Shown here: piece by piece, positions 1 through 8,056 of the stretch
Layout of the letters: each line of letters begins with the position of its first letter
Numbering within the stretch: the stretch's first letter is position 1
Assembly: GCF_001482285.1 (NCBI RefSeq)
Contig: NZ_LOEP01000033.1
Location: 62,001-126,000 of the forward strand
Direction of reading: 5' to 3'
DNA length: 64,000 nucleotides
From: Haloferax sp. Q22
GTDB taxonomy: Archaea; Halobacteriota; Halobacteria; Halobacteriales; Haloferacaceae
Translations under genes and position numbers: made by a program
Notes under the pieces: generated by a model
What the model was told of the DNA's origin: nothing
Seen by the model: only the letters and a program-made list of their open reading frames with translations
Databases searched by the model: none

Positions 1-1322
1 CGGGCCTCATCGTGCTGGTTCTCCTCGCGACGTACCTCGCGTACGTCCTCGCGGGGCTCGTCCTCGGATACACGCTCCGCGGACAGCTCAACTCCATCGC
101 GACGCTGACGTTCTACATCGGCGTCTTCGCCATGCTGTCGCTCGCGCTCAACCTCCATTGGGGGTACACCGGGCTGTTCAACATCGGTATTGTCGGCTTC
201 ATGGCCGTCGGCGTCTACGTCACGGCCATCGTGACGAAGCCGACGTACGTCGCCGGCGGCGCAGCGCAGGTCGGCGGCCTCGGCCTGCCGCTTTGGGTCG
301 GCATCCTCGCTGGGATGCTCGCGGCCGCGCTCTTGGGACTCGTGGTTGCGCTCCCGGCGCTCCGGTTGCGGGCGGACTACTTGGCTATCGTCACCATCGC
401 CATGTCGGAAATCGTCCGGTTCAGCTTCCTCTCGGGCGAACTCCAGCAGTTCCAGCTGTTCGGTAACCGCGTCGGATTCGGCGGCGGGTCGGGTCTCATC
501 CTCGACTTCGCTCCGCCGCTGGAGGCGCTGCTTCGCGGCGTCGGTCTCTGGAACGGGTATCTCGGCTTCGTCGATGCCTTCCAAGTCCTCGTGCCGAGGA
601 ACCCCAAGCCAGTCGTCGACGGCCTCGTCTACGGGCTGTTGCTCCTCGGGTTCGTCGCGGCGTTCTACTGGCTTCTCAAGCGCACCGGCGAATCGCCGTT
701 CGGTCGCGTGCTGAAGGCCATCCGCGAGGACGAGGACGTCGCGAACGCCCTCGGAAAGAACACCGACCGGTTCAAAATCAAGTCGTTCATGCTCGGCTGT
801 GCGCTCATGGGGCTCGCCGGCATCCTCTGGCTCGTCCCGCAGGGCGCGGTGACCCCGAACTTCTTCCGCCCGCGCGTGACGTTCTTTGTCTGGATCGCAC
901 TCATCATCGGCGGGGCCGGTTCGAACACGGGGAGCGTCCTCGGCGGCGCCGTCTTCGCGGCGGTGCTCTACCAGGGGCCGCGGTACTTCCAGAACCTCGT
1001 GTCGGCGGTGTTCCCCAACCTCGACTCGCCGTCCGGCTTCGGGCAGGCCATCTCGCCGCTCATCTCGCAGTTCGACCCCGTGCCGTTCCTCCTGTACACG
1101 GTCGACAGCATCCGGCAGCTCCAACTGGTCGTGATGGGGCTCGTGCTCATCTGGCTGATGCACAACCGGCCGGAGGGGATGCTCGGCTACCGCAAGGAGA
1201 CGGCGTCCGTCATCCCGCTGTCGCGGCCGAAGTCGATGGCCGCCGACGGCGGCAGCGACGACTCGGTCCGCACCGACGGCGGCGTCGATTCCCCGGCTCA
1301 GGGAGGTGAGACCGATGAGTGA
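1..1322 (+). CDS. livM: Branched-chain amino acid ABC transporter permease LivM (5' partial)
   Basis: Membrane permease of a high-affinity branched-chain amino acid (or related amide) importer. The reading frame is open to the first base of the window, so the true start lies upstream; the first in-window start-like codon is GTG at 12. Hydrophobic segments fill most of the protein, and an N-terminal segment reads LHWGYTGLFNIGIVGF, typical of LivM. A polar tail of about 45 residues after the last helix (HNRPEGMLGYRKE) is acidic and probably cytoplasmic. The stop overlaps the livG start by 8 bases, so the genes are translationally coupled. A LivH-type permease is expected just upstream, outside the window. 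Confidence 0.93.
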   Translation, partial: GLIVLVLLATYLAYVLAGLVLGYTLRGQLNSIATLTFYIGVFAMLSLALNLHWGYTGLFNIGIVGFMAVGVYVTAIVTKPTYVAGGAAQVGGLGLPLWVGILAGMLAAALLGLVVALPALRLRADYLAIVTIAMSEIVRFSFLSGELQQFQLFGNRVGFGGGSGLILDFAPPLEALLRGVGLWNGYLGFVDAFQVLVPRNPKPVVDGLVYGLLLLGFVAAFYWLLKRTGESPFGRVLKAIREDEDVANALGKNTDRFKIKSFMLGCALMGLAGILWLVPQGAVTPNFFRPRVTFFVWIALIIGGAGSNTGSVLGGAVFAAVLYQGPRYFQNLVSAVFPNLDSPSGFGQAISPLISQFDPVPFLLYTVDSIRQLQLVVMGLVLIWLMHNRPEGMLGYRKETASVIPLSRPKSMAADGGSDDSVRTDGGVDSPAQGGETDE

Positions 1323-2178
1323 CGCCGCGGACCAGCCGGTCGAAGACGTAGCAAACAAGGTCGACGAAGGGGCGCTCGGCGCGTTCGCCTCCGGCGTCGA
1401 AACGTCGGTCGACTACCCGCTTCAGGTCGAAGGTCTGGAGAAGTCCTTCGGTGGCATCACCGCCGTCGACGGGGCCAGCTTCGAGGTCGAAGCCGGGTCG
1501 CTCACGGGTCTCATCGGCCCCAACGGGGCCGGCAAGTCGACGACGTTCAACCTCATCACGGGCATGCTCAAGCCCGACGCCGGCACGGTCACGTTCAACG
1601 GCGAGGACATTACCGGCGAGGAGCCGCACGAAATCGCCAATCGGGGGATGGTTCGGACGTTCCAGATCGCCCGCGAACTGAGCGAGATGACCGTCCTCGA
1701 GAACATGATGCTGGCGCCGAAACACCAGCGCGGCGAGACGCTGTGGCGCTCCGTCATGCCGGGCGTCCGCGACGACGTCCGCGAACAGGAAGAGGAACTG
1801 CTCGAACGCGTCTGGGAGGTGCTCGACTTCTTCGACATCGCCCACATCGCAGAGGAGTACGCGGGTAACCTCTCCGGCGGGCAGCGCAAGCTTCTCGAGA
1901 TGGCGCGGGCGCTTCTGACCGACCCAGACATGCTGCTCTTGGACGAGCCGTTCGCCGGGGTCAACCCCACACTGGAGAAGAAACTGCTCGAACACGTACA
2001 CGAACTCCGCGAGCAGGGCTACACGTTCCTGCTCGTCGAACACGACATGGACCTCATCATGAACAACTGTGAACACGTCATCGTCCTCCACCAGGGCTCG
2101 GTGCTCACGGAGGGGACGCCGGACGAGATTCGGAGCAACGAAGAGGTCATCGAGGCCTACCTCGGGGGCAACGTATGA
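1315..2178 (+). CDS. livG: Branched-chain amino acid ABC transporter ATP-binding protein LivG
   Basis: One of two cytoplasmic ATPases that drive the Liv importer. Visible motifs are Walker A GPNGAGKST, signature LSGGQRK, Walker B LLLDEPFAG and the switch histidine in LLVEHDMD. The 287-residue length includes an N-terminal acidic extension of about 35 residues before the ABC core (YPLQVEGLEKSFGG). I chose ATG 1315 because a purine-rich GGGAGGTGAG lies just before it; a GTG at 1306 is also in frame. The gene overlaps livM upstream and livF downstream (ATGA), so the three form one operon. Confidence 0.95.
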   Translation: MSDAADQPVEDVANKVDEGALGAFASGVETSVDYPLQVEGLEKSFGGITAVDGASFEVEAGSLTGLIGPNGAGKSTTFNLITGMLKPDAGTVTFNGEDITGEEPHEIANRGMVRTFQIARELSEMTVLENMMLAPKHQRGETLWRSVMPGVRDDVREQEEELLERVWEVLDFFDIAHIAEEYAGNLSGGQRKLLEMARALLTDPDMLLLDEPFAGVNPTLEKKLLEHVHELREQGYTFLLVEHDMDLIMNNCEHVIVLHQGSVLTEGTPDEIRSNEEVIEAYLGGNV

Positions 2179-2936
2179 GCGTCGACGCCAACACCGACGC
2201 GACGAGCGGTGCGGGCGTCGAAGGACGCGACGACGTGCTCCTTCGCGTCCGCGACCTCGACGCCGGCTACGGCGACCTCCAGATTCTCACCGACGTCGAC
2301 ATGGACGTGTTCGACGGCGAGTACGTCACCATCGTCGGGCCGAACGGGGCCGGCAAGTCGACGACGATGAAGTCGGTCTTCGGCCTGACCGCCCACATGG
2401 GCGGAACGGTCCAGTTCAAAGACGAGGATATCACCGGGCGTCGACCCGAAGACATCATCCACGTCGGCATCGGCTACGTCCCGCAGAACGACAACATCTT
2501 CCCGACGCTGACGGTCGAGGAGAACCTCGAGATGGGCGCGTACATCCTCGACGAGGTGCCACAGGACGCCATGGAGGCGGTCTACGAGCGGTTCCCCATC
2601 CTCAGAGAGCGGAAAGACCAGAAGGCGGGTACCATGTCCGGCGGGCAACAGCAGATGCTCGCGATGGGTCGCGCGCTCATGCTCGAACCCGACCTACTGC
2701 TCTTGGACGAGCCCTCGGCGGGCCTCGCACCCGACCTCGTCAAGGAGATGTTCGACAAAATCGACGAGATTAACGAGGCCGGCACGGCCATCCTGATGGT
2801 CGAACAGAACGCGAAGGAGGCGCTCCGGCGCTGCGACCGCGGCTACGTCCTCGCCAACGGACAGAACCGCTACATGGACACCGGCACCGCGCTTCTCGAA
2901 GACGAACAGGTCCGGCAGGACTTCCTCGGCGGATAG
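2175..2936 (+). CDS. livF: Branched-chain amino acid ABC transporter ATP-binding protein LivF
   Basis: Second ATPase of the Liv importer, expected to pair with LivG as a heterodimer under the LivH/LivM permeases. It shows Walker A GPNGAGKST, signature MSGGQQQML, Walker B LLLDEPSAGLAP and the typical LivF segment GIGYVPQNDNIFPTLTVEEN. Its 253 residues include a short acidic N-terminal extension common in haloarchaea. ATG 2175 overlaps the livG stop. The gene ends 40 bases from the end of the convergent lipoprotein gene, with a possible terminator in between. Confidence 0.95.
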   Translation: MSVDANTDATSGAGVEGRDDVLLRVRDLDAGYGDLQILTDVDMDVFDGEYVTIVGPNGAGKSTTMKSVFGLTAHMGGTVQFKDEDITGRRPEDIIHVGIGYVPQNDNIFPTLTVEENLEMGAYILDEVPQDAMEAVYERFPILRERKDQKAGTMSGGQQQMLAMGRALMLEPDLLLLDEPSAGLAPDLVKEMFDKIDEINEAGTAILMVEQNAKEALRRCDRGYVLANGQNRYMDTGTALLEDEQVRQDFLGG

Positions 2937-2940
2937 TCCG

Positions 2941-2969
2941 TACCGCCGTCGGGCGGCCGCGGTATTTTT
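2941..2969 (+). terminator. Possible terminator after livF
   Basis: A 5-bp GC hairpin (CCGCC at 2943-2947, GGCGG at 2952-2956) is followed by a run of five T at 2965-2969. It lies between the convergent ends of livF and the lipoprotein gene. T-runs are the main archaeal terminator signal; the hairpin may be incidental. Confidence 0.4.
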
Positions 2970-2975
2970 CGGTCG

Positions 2976-4136
2976 TCAGTCGCAGACGTACTGGAACGAC
3001 TCGACAGAGAGTCCGCCATCGAGCGTCACCGTCGTGTTCGTGTTCCAGCAGTAACACGCCGCGTAGGCGACCGTCTCCGACCCCACGGGCGTCTCGATGG
3101 TCAACTGGTACTTGTCGCCGATTGGAACGTCGAACGCGACGTTCGACTCGCCGGGTGGGACGGTCTGCGTCGTCTCCGAGACGACCGCGTCCTCGGAGCC
3201 GGTCCCGTCAGCGTCCGAGTCGCCACCACCGGCGTCCCCGGCGTCGGGTCGGAGGAGCGTCAGGGTCACGTCGCGTTCCGTCTCACCCTCGTTTTTCACG
3301 TGAACTGAGGCCCGTTTCGGCCACGCACAGCCGACTCGGATCGAACCGTCTTCCGCGACGAGGACCGCGAGCGTCGGCCACGCCCACTTCTCCGGGATGT
3401 GCCACTCGTGGGCCACGGTGCGTCCGTCTTCGGCCTCTACGAACACCTCGTAAGTGCCGTGGGACTTCACGAGCGCCGGCGTCGAAATCTCTCGGTCGGT
3501 CGCCGCGTCGAAGGCGTGTTCGAAAAAGCGAGTCCCGTCGTGTTCGATGGCGACGGTGAGCCGAACGTCGTCGTCGCTCCGGTTTCGAATCTTCGCGGTC
3601 GGCGGCGCGAAGATGTCCGTCGTGTCCGGAAACGAGTACGGGAGGTCGGCGTCGTCGAGGTCCGGCGTCACGCGCTGCCGCGGTTCGAGGACGGCGTCGG
3701 ACGTGACGACGAGTTCGAGGTGGCGCGCCTCGTCTGTGACCGTCCACTCGTAGTCGAGCGTCGCACCCGTTTCGAGTTCCGCGACGACGCGGAAGGAACC
3801 CTCACCGACGAGGTCGTTCTCGACACTCCGCCCGCGGCCGGGTCCCGCTCCGATGTCGAACGAACCGTCGAAGTGCGTCTCGTCGCCGTCGGTCACTCGG
3901 ACCGACAGCGTGTGTGACTCGTCGTCCTCGTTGACGACCGAGAGGCCGATGCTGGAGTCCGGCTCCGGTTCCGACGTGTCCGTCTCGGTCGTCGAATCAG
4001 TCGGCGAGTCAGTCGTCGCCGTGGTCGTCTGTGGGTTCGCGGGAGTCTCGACCGACTCGTCCGAGTCGCCGAGACAGCCGCCGACGAGCCCGAGGGCCGA
4101 GCCGGCGACCGTCGAGAGGAGGGCGCGGCGCTTCAT
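2976..4136 (-). CDS. Predicted Tat-exported lipoprotein with beta-sandwich repeats
   Basis: I do not recognise a named family. The N-terminus MKRRALLSTVAG, a hydrophobic stretch and the lipobox LVGGC (Cys21) indicate a haloarchaeal lipoprotein exported by the Tat route and anchored outside the cell. A Thr/Ser/Asp-rich spacer (about residues 25-60) follows. Then come three similar beta-rich stretches of about 100 residues whose wording (VVNEDDESHTLSVRV, IRNRSDDDVRLTVAIEH, VHVKNEGETERDVTLTL) suggests repeated Ig-like domains. A cysteine pair CYC lies near the end and another Cys is the next-to-last residue. Start 4136 is chosen because it gives the signal peptide; a longer frame begins at 4181. 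It is convergent with livF and not obviously part of the transporter. Confidence 0.8.
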   Translation of the reverse strand: MKRRALLSTVAGSALGLVGGCLGDSDESVETPANPQTTTATTDSPTDSTTETDTSEPEPDSSIGLSVVNEDDESHTLSVRVTDGDETHFDGSFDIGAGPGRGRSVENDLVGEGSFRVVAELETGATLDYEWTVTDEARHLELVVTSDAVLEPRQRVTPDLDDADLPYSFPDTTDIFAPPTAKIRNRSDDDVRLTVAIEHDGTRFFEHAFDAATDREISTPALVKSHGTYEVFVEAEDGRTVAHEWHIPEKWAWPTLAVLVAEDGSIRVGCAWPKRASVHVKNEGETERDVTLTLLRPDAGDAGGGDSDADGTGSEDAVVSETTQTVPPGESNVAFDVPIGDKYQLTIETPVGSETVAYAACYCWNTNTTVTLDGGLSVESFQYVCD

Positions 4137-4292
4137 CGACGTACACCTGTCAGCGGTCGTATGAGTGTCTTGTGCCGTCATGGACGCTCGGCGGGAGCGT
4201 GGTGGAACTGTGGTGGAGGCGTGACGCGGTGACCGAGCGCGGCCGCTCGTGGCGGCGGCGACGAAAGAAAAGTCGGGCCTGTCGGGTCGGTC

Positions 4293-5606
4293 TTAGTTCT
4301 CCGGGCCGGACAGCGCCGTCTCGATGACCGAGGAGTACGACGACTCGCCGATGTTGAACGCGACCTGATTGTACACTTCGCCGTCGAACGAGTCGCTGAA
4401 CACGTTCGAGAAGCGCTCCGAGAGCTGCTGGCCGTAGTCGTTGTTGACGTACAGCGTCGAGACCGAACTGACTTCGAGGCGCTCGGCCATGACCTGCGCC
4501 ATGACGCGGCCCTGCAGGAAGTCGGACGGTGCAGTCCGGAAGATGAAGTCGTTGTCTTCGAGGTTCGAGACGGACAGCGCCGTCGAGGACGGCGAGCAAC
4601 CGACGATTTCGTTCGGGATGAACGCCTGCTGTGAGACGGGGACGTTCACGCCGGACGACGCGGAGCCACAGACGGACGGGACGCCCGCGGAGACGAGCGA
4701 CTGCGCGGCGGAGACACCGGCGTCCGGGGACGTTTGGGTGTCTTCGATTTGCGCGTTAACGGAGAGTCCGGCCGGGTTGGCATCGTTGACCTGTATGACC
4801 GGAATCTGTGCGGCCTGAATCATCGGCGCACCGACGGCCGCGAGGTCACCAGTTTCGGGCAGGAGGATGCCGACCGACATCTCGCGGTCGGAACCGCCCG
4901 GGCCGCTGTCCGCGGACGGGCCGTTCCCGTCGGGGTTCTCGCCGGCGAACGACTGCGTCTCGACGCTCGACGTGGCGTTGTTCTCGGCGTCGAACTCCCA
5001 GATGGCGTACGCGGCTTCTGCCGGGTCGCCGTTCTCGTCGAAGTTAACCGACGAGGACGCGCCCTGGTAGTCGATGTCTTCGCCGTTCGCGGCAGCCTCG
5101 ATACCCTCGACGAGGTTGTCCGGTCCGACGGTCATTCCGCCGGGGTTCGCCATCCGGCGCATCTGGTCTTTGATGGCCGGACCGGAGTTCTCGCCGGCCG
5201 CAGCGTTCGAGAGCAGTTGAATCGCGACCGAGTCGTACGTCTGCGACGTGAAGACGCCAGGTGCAGAGCCGTATTCGTCCTGGAACAGCTGGTTGAACGT
5301 GTCTTGGTTCGGACCGCCGGCCGCCGGGGCCGTCCCGGTGACGTTCTCCATGTCGTTGCCGACCTGTCCGGGCATCGACCCAGAGCGCATTCCGTCGGGC
5401 ACGAGTATCTCCTCGCTCCCGTCGGACGCGCTGTAGTAGTCACGGAACAGTTGAATACCACTTTCGGGGTAGCCGATGACGACGAGCCCTTCGGGACCGC
5501 CGCCACCGCCACCGCCACCGATGCATCCGGATAAGCCAGTCAAGCCTGCCGCGCCCGCGGCTCCCACTCCCTTGAGGAAGTCGCGGCGTACGATATCACG
5601 TACCAT
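4293..5606 (-). CDS. livJ: Branched-chain amino acid ABC transporter substrate-binding lipoprotein, circularly permuted
   Basis: Extracellular binding protein expected to deliver substrate to the Liv permease. Residues 1-28 form a Tat lipoprotein signal (RRDFLKG, then LSGC with Cys28), followed by eight glycines. The order of the mature part is unusual. Residues about 38-225 (PEGLVVIGYPESG to DIDYQGASSSVNFDENGDP) correspond to the C-terminal half of the LivJ family. Residues about 243-437 (MSVGILLPETGDLAAVG, IEDTQTSPDAGVSAA, TLYVNNDYGQQL, ending ALSGPEN and stop) correspond to the N-terminal half. The normal junction would read GPEN-PEGLVV, so the halves are swapped around a Gly/Ser/Pro linker. 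Both halves are full length, in one frame and without stops. The gene is transcribed separately from livMGF. Confidence 0.93.
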   Translation of the reverse strand: MVRDIVRRDFLKGVGAAGAAGLTGLSGCIGGGGGGGGPEGLVVIGYPESGIQLFRDYYSASDGSEEILVPDGMRSGSMPGQVGNDMENVTGTAPAAGGPNQDTFNQLFQDEYGSAPGVFTSQTYDSVAIQLLSNAAAGENSGPAIKDQMRRMANPGGMTVGPDNLVEGIEAAANGEDIDYQGASSSVNFDENGDPAEAAYAIWEFDAENNATSSVETQSFAGENPDGNGPSADSGPGGSDREMSVGILLPETGDLAAVGAPMIQAAQIPVIQVNDANPAGLSVNAQIEDTQTSPDAGVSAAQSLVSAGVPSVCGSASSGVNVPVSQQAFIPNEIVGCSPSSTALSVSNLEDNDFIFRTAPSDFLQGRVMAQVMAERLEVSSVSTLYVNNDYGQQLSERFSNVFSDSFDGEVYNQVAFNIGESSYSSVIETALSGPEN

Positions 5607-5629
5607 GTGAAAGGCAATGGCAACTCCTA

Positions 5630-5639
5630 CTTATAAAAC
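5630..5639 (-). promoter_or_regulatory. TATA-like box of the livJ-type gene
   Basis: Read on the minus strand, an AGTTTTATAA element centres about 28 bases before ATG 5606. This spacing would start transcription at or next to the start codon, so the mRNA is probably leaderless. Confidence 0.6.
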
Positions 5640-5792
5640 TTACTCCCTACGTTTGAAAAGCCATGATAATTGCGACCGACGGCGGTGCGAGAATCGGCTG
5701 TGTGAGAACGTCAGACATCGTGTTTTATATACGACCGCGCCGAAGCCGGTGAACCGCTGCGTTCAAACCCGTTCGCGGGCGTCTTTGGAACA

Positions 5793-6488
5793 ATGACTAT
5801 CCCGTCGTTCGTTATCGGTATCGCGGGGGGGAGCGGTGCCGGCAAGACCACCGTGGCCCGACTCATCACGGAGAACGTCGGCGAGTCCGTGACGCGGATT
5901 CCGATTGATAACTACTACAAAGACCAGAGTCACTTGGAGATGGACGAACGCGAGCAGGTGAACTACGACCACCCCTCGGCGTTTGAGTGGGGCCTCCTGT
6001 ACGAACAGCTCTCGGAGCTACTGGAGGGGAGAGCCGTCGAGATGCCGCAGTACGACTTCGAGATACACAACCGGAAACCCGAGCGGAACACCGTCGAACC
6101 GACCGACGTCATCATCCTCGAAGGGATTCTCGCGCTCTACGACGAGGACGTAAACGAGATGCTCGACCTCCGACTCTACGTCGAGACTGACGCCGACGTT
6201 CGCATCCTCCGGCGCATCCAGCGCGACGCTATCGACCGCGGACGCGACCTGCAGGGCGTCATCGACCAGTACCTCTCGACGGTCAAGCCGATGCACGAGC
6301 AGTTCATCGAGCCGACGAAGAAACACGCGGACCTCATCATTCCCGAGGGAGCCAACAGCGTCGCCGTCACGCTGCTCGAAGAGAAAGTCCAAGCGGAAGT
6401 CGAAGGCGACGAGACGCGCACCTGGGAGCGCGACGCTATCGAACGGAAAGTCCAAGAGCGGACCTCGTCCCGCGGGCCCGACAACTAA
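5793..6488 (+). CDS. udk: Uridine kinase
   Basis: Phosphorylates uridine (and probably cytidine) with a nucleoside triphosphate in pyrimidine salvage. The P-loop GIAGGSGAGKTTVARL is near the N-terminus, followed by IPIDNYYKDQSHL and the uridine-binding region YDHPSAFEW, then YDFEIHNRKPERNTVEP and DVIILEGILAL, all in family order. The 231-residue length is normal for the family. A TTTTATAT element at 5723-5730 would give a leader of roughly 40 bases. The gene stands alone, divergent from the livJ-type gene. Confidence 0.95.
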   Translation: MTIPSFVIGIAGGSGAGKTTVARLITENVGESVTRIPIDNYYKDQSHLEMDEREQVNYDHPSAFEWGLLYEQLSELLEGRAVEMPQYDFEIHNRKPERNTVEPTDVIILEGILALYDEDVNEMLDLRLYVETDADVRILRRIQRDAIDRGRDLQGVIDQYLSTVKPMHEQFIEPTKKHADLIIPEGANSVAVTLLEEKVQAEVEGDETRTWERDAIERKVQERTSSRGPDN

Positions 6489-6524
6489 CGCGGCGTCGCG
6501 GGTCGAAAATCGGGGTCTCGAAGC

Positions 6525-6845
6525 TTACGCCTTCTTGCCGGTGACGAACTGCGCTGCGCCCTCGTAGAACCAGAAGTCGTTTTCGCGCATCGCCTTGCCG
6601 ACTGCCTTGTGCAGTTCGATGAAGTCCCCGAACTCCTCGCCTTCGACGTGCTCGAAGATGTCCGCGAGCGAGACAACGCGTTCGTAGTCGAGTCGGATGG
6701 GGTGGTCGCCGAACTCCTCGACGAACTCCGCTTTGTTCAGCGGGAAGTCCTCGTCTTCGTTGACCTTCTTCGCGATGACTGCCTGGCCGTACTTGCGTCC
6801 GCCTTCGCTCCCCTCTTCGCCGTCCGGGTCGTGTGGCCAATCCAT
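6525..6845 (-). CDS. Conserved small haloarchaeal protein (probably DUF5785)
   Basis: A 106-residue acidic protein beginning MDWPHDPDGEEGSEGG. I recall this opening from a haloarchaeal family annotated DUF5785, but cannot confirm it. The middle (DEDFPLNKAEFVEEFGDHP) and the C-terminus (MRENDFWFYEGAAQFVTG) look folded, with no signal peptide, membrane segment or cysteine. The 6845 start is preferred over 6884 because a minus-strand TTTGAAT at 6868-6874 lies about 27 bases upstream. Function is unknown; it is convergent with udk. Confidence 0.8.
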   Translation of the reverse strand: MDWPHDPDGEEGSEGGRKYGQAVIAKKVNEDEDFPLNKAEFVEEFGDHPIRLDYERVVSLADIFEHVEGEEFGDFIELHKAVGKAMRENDFWFYEGAAQFVTGKKA

Positions 6846-6959
6846 ACCCGAGTGTTGGCAGGCCGATTCAAAGCCGTTACGCATTTGTGGGGATTTGTCA
6901 CGCGGAACGTCGCGGTCGAGCCGCCTCGTCTACTCGTGCCGTTTGCTACCGATGAACAA

Positions 6960-6968
6960 GAAATATAC
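6960..6968 (+). promoter_or_regulatory. TATA-like box before the winged-helix/GNAT gene
   Basis: AAATATACG centred about 32 bases before ATG 6996, supporting that start and a leaderless or nearly leaderless mRNA. Confidence 0.5.
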
Positions 6969-6995
6969 GCGTGGCACGCCATCGTTCTTGGAGTC

Positions 6996-7727
6996 ATGCG
7001 AGCGACCGAGCGCCCGACGTTCGAATCCGAGGCCAGCAAGCTGATTTACGAGTACGTCGAGCGGCATGGCACCGCCAAGCGAAACGTCCTCCTCGACGTT
7101 GCGCCCGTCTCGTCCGACGAGTTCAGAACCGAACTGGAGCGGCTGAAATCCCGCGGTTATCTCCAAGAAGACGGCGGCACGCTCCAGTTGGCGCTCGACG
7201 TGGGCGCTATCGAGGAACACGAGACCGACGCGGGAATCGTCACCATCCGACCGGGTCGCCAGCGGGACTTCGAGGGCCTCGTCGACGCGATTCGCGACGT
7301 GACCTCCGAAGAGACGTACGTCGTCGCCGAGACAATCGCCGAGCAACTCCTCTACGACGAGGCGGTCACGCGCCACAACCGGGTGGAGTCTCGGGTGTTC
7401 TTCGTGGCCACTATCGGCGAGGAGGTCGTCGGCTGGACGCACCTCGAACTCCCGCAGGTGTCGCGCATCCGCGAGACCGCCCAGCAGACCGTCGGCGTCA
7501 AGGAGGACTACCGCGGGTTGGGCATCGGGAGCCTCCTGCTTCGTCGCGGCCTCGACTGGGCCGAAGCCAACGGTTTCCGGAAGGTGTACAACAGCGTTCC
7601 GATGACGAACGACCGCGCGCTGGAGTTCCTCGGCGACCACGGCTGGGAGACCGAAGCGATTCGCAGGGACCACTACACCATCGGCGACGAGCACGTCGAC
7701 GAAGTGATGATGGCGTACCAGTTCTGA
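6996..7727 (+). CDS. Winged-helix/GNAT fusion protein
   Basis: A 243-residue protein with an N-terminal helix-turn-helix-like region (about 1-65: EASKLIYEYVERHGTAKRNV, then LERLKSRGYLQED). It is followed by a GNAT acetyltransferase domain (about 80-240). The acetyl-CoA loop reads VKEDYRGLGIGSLLLRRGLD, followed by NGFRKVYNSVPMTNDRALEF and LGDHGWETEAIRRDHY. It may be a regulator whose activity depends on acetyl-CoA, or an acetyltransferase that binds nucleic acid; the substrate is unknown. ATG 6996 fits an AAATATACG box at 6960-6968, about 32 bases upstream. A close paralog lies at 59997-60731. Confidence 0.88.
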   Translation: MRATERPTFESEASKLIYEYVERHGTAKRNVLLDVAPVSSDEFRTELERLKSRGYLQEDGGTLQLALDVGAIEEHETDAGIVTIRPGRQRDFEGLVDAIRDVTSEETYVVAETIAEQLLYDEAVTRHNRVESRVFFVATIGEEVVGWTHLELPQVSRIRETAQQTVGVKEDYRGLGIGSLLLRRGLDWAEANGFRKVYNSVPMTNDRALEFLGDHGWETEAIRRDHYTIGDEHVDEVMMAYQF

Positions 7728-7784
7728 GCGGGTTGTGGGCGGTGGGTCGCTTTTTGCGGGGTCGTTGGTGTCGCTTAGCGAGGG

Positions 7785-7809
7785 TGCGGTGGGACTGGGA
7801 TTTAAACCC
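7785..7809 (-). repeat. Partial copy of the 3' end of tRNA-Ser(UGA)
   Basis: Twenty-five bases match the 3' end of the neighbouring tRNA gene (7925-7949), with one mismatch at 7804 versus 7944. The match covers the T-arm, acceptor strand, discriminator base and two flanking bases, in the same orientation, 140 bp away. A further inverted copy of 12 bases (7850-7861) can pair with 7792-7803. Duplicated tRNA 3' ends are classic marks left by integrating elements, but the space between is too small to hold one now. Confidence 0.75.
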
Positions 7810-7926
7810 CACTCGCTCCGCTCACGTCGTTCGCTCCGCTCGCTGCTTCAAATCCCAGTCCGTCTCCGATTTCCACTCACAGAGCCGCGCAGATGCCACT
7901 GCGCGGCGTAGGATTCGTGGAAAATG

Positions 7927-8010
7927 CGGTGGGACTGGGATTTGAACCCAGGATTCCGTGAGGAAACCTGCTTTCAAGGCAGGCGCGTTAGGCCACTCCG
8001 CCATCCCACC
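7927..8010 (-). tRNA. tRNA-Ser (anticodon UGA)
   Basis: The minus strand folds into a complete class II tRNA. The acceptor pairs GGTGGGA with TCCCACC, with G as discriminator base. The anticodon stem-loop CCTGCCTTGAAAGCAGG carries anticodon TGA. A long variable arm, as expected for serine, is followed by the T-arm CTGGGTTCAAATCCCAG. It reads UCA codons. CCA is not encoded. It stands alone between the winged-helix/GNAT gene and the DUF2064 gene. Confidence 0.95.
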
Positions 8011-8056
8011 TTCGCACGACAGTTTTGCGTCGGATACCTAAGTGTTGTCGCTTCGC

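Noticed and set aside
7822-8004. Short minus-strand frame covering the tRNA-Ser(UGA)
   Set aside because: It is the translated tRNA gene and flank, not a protein.
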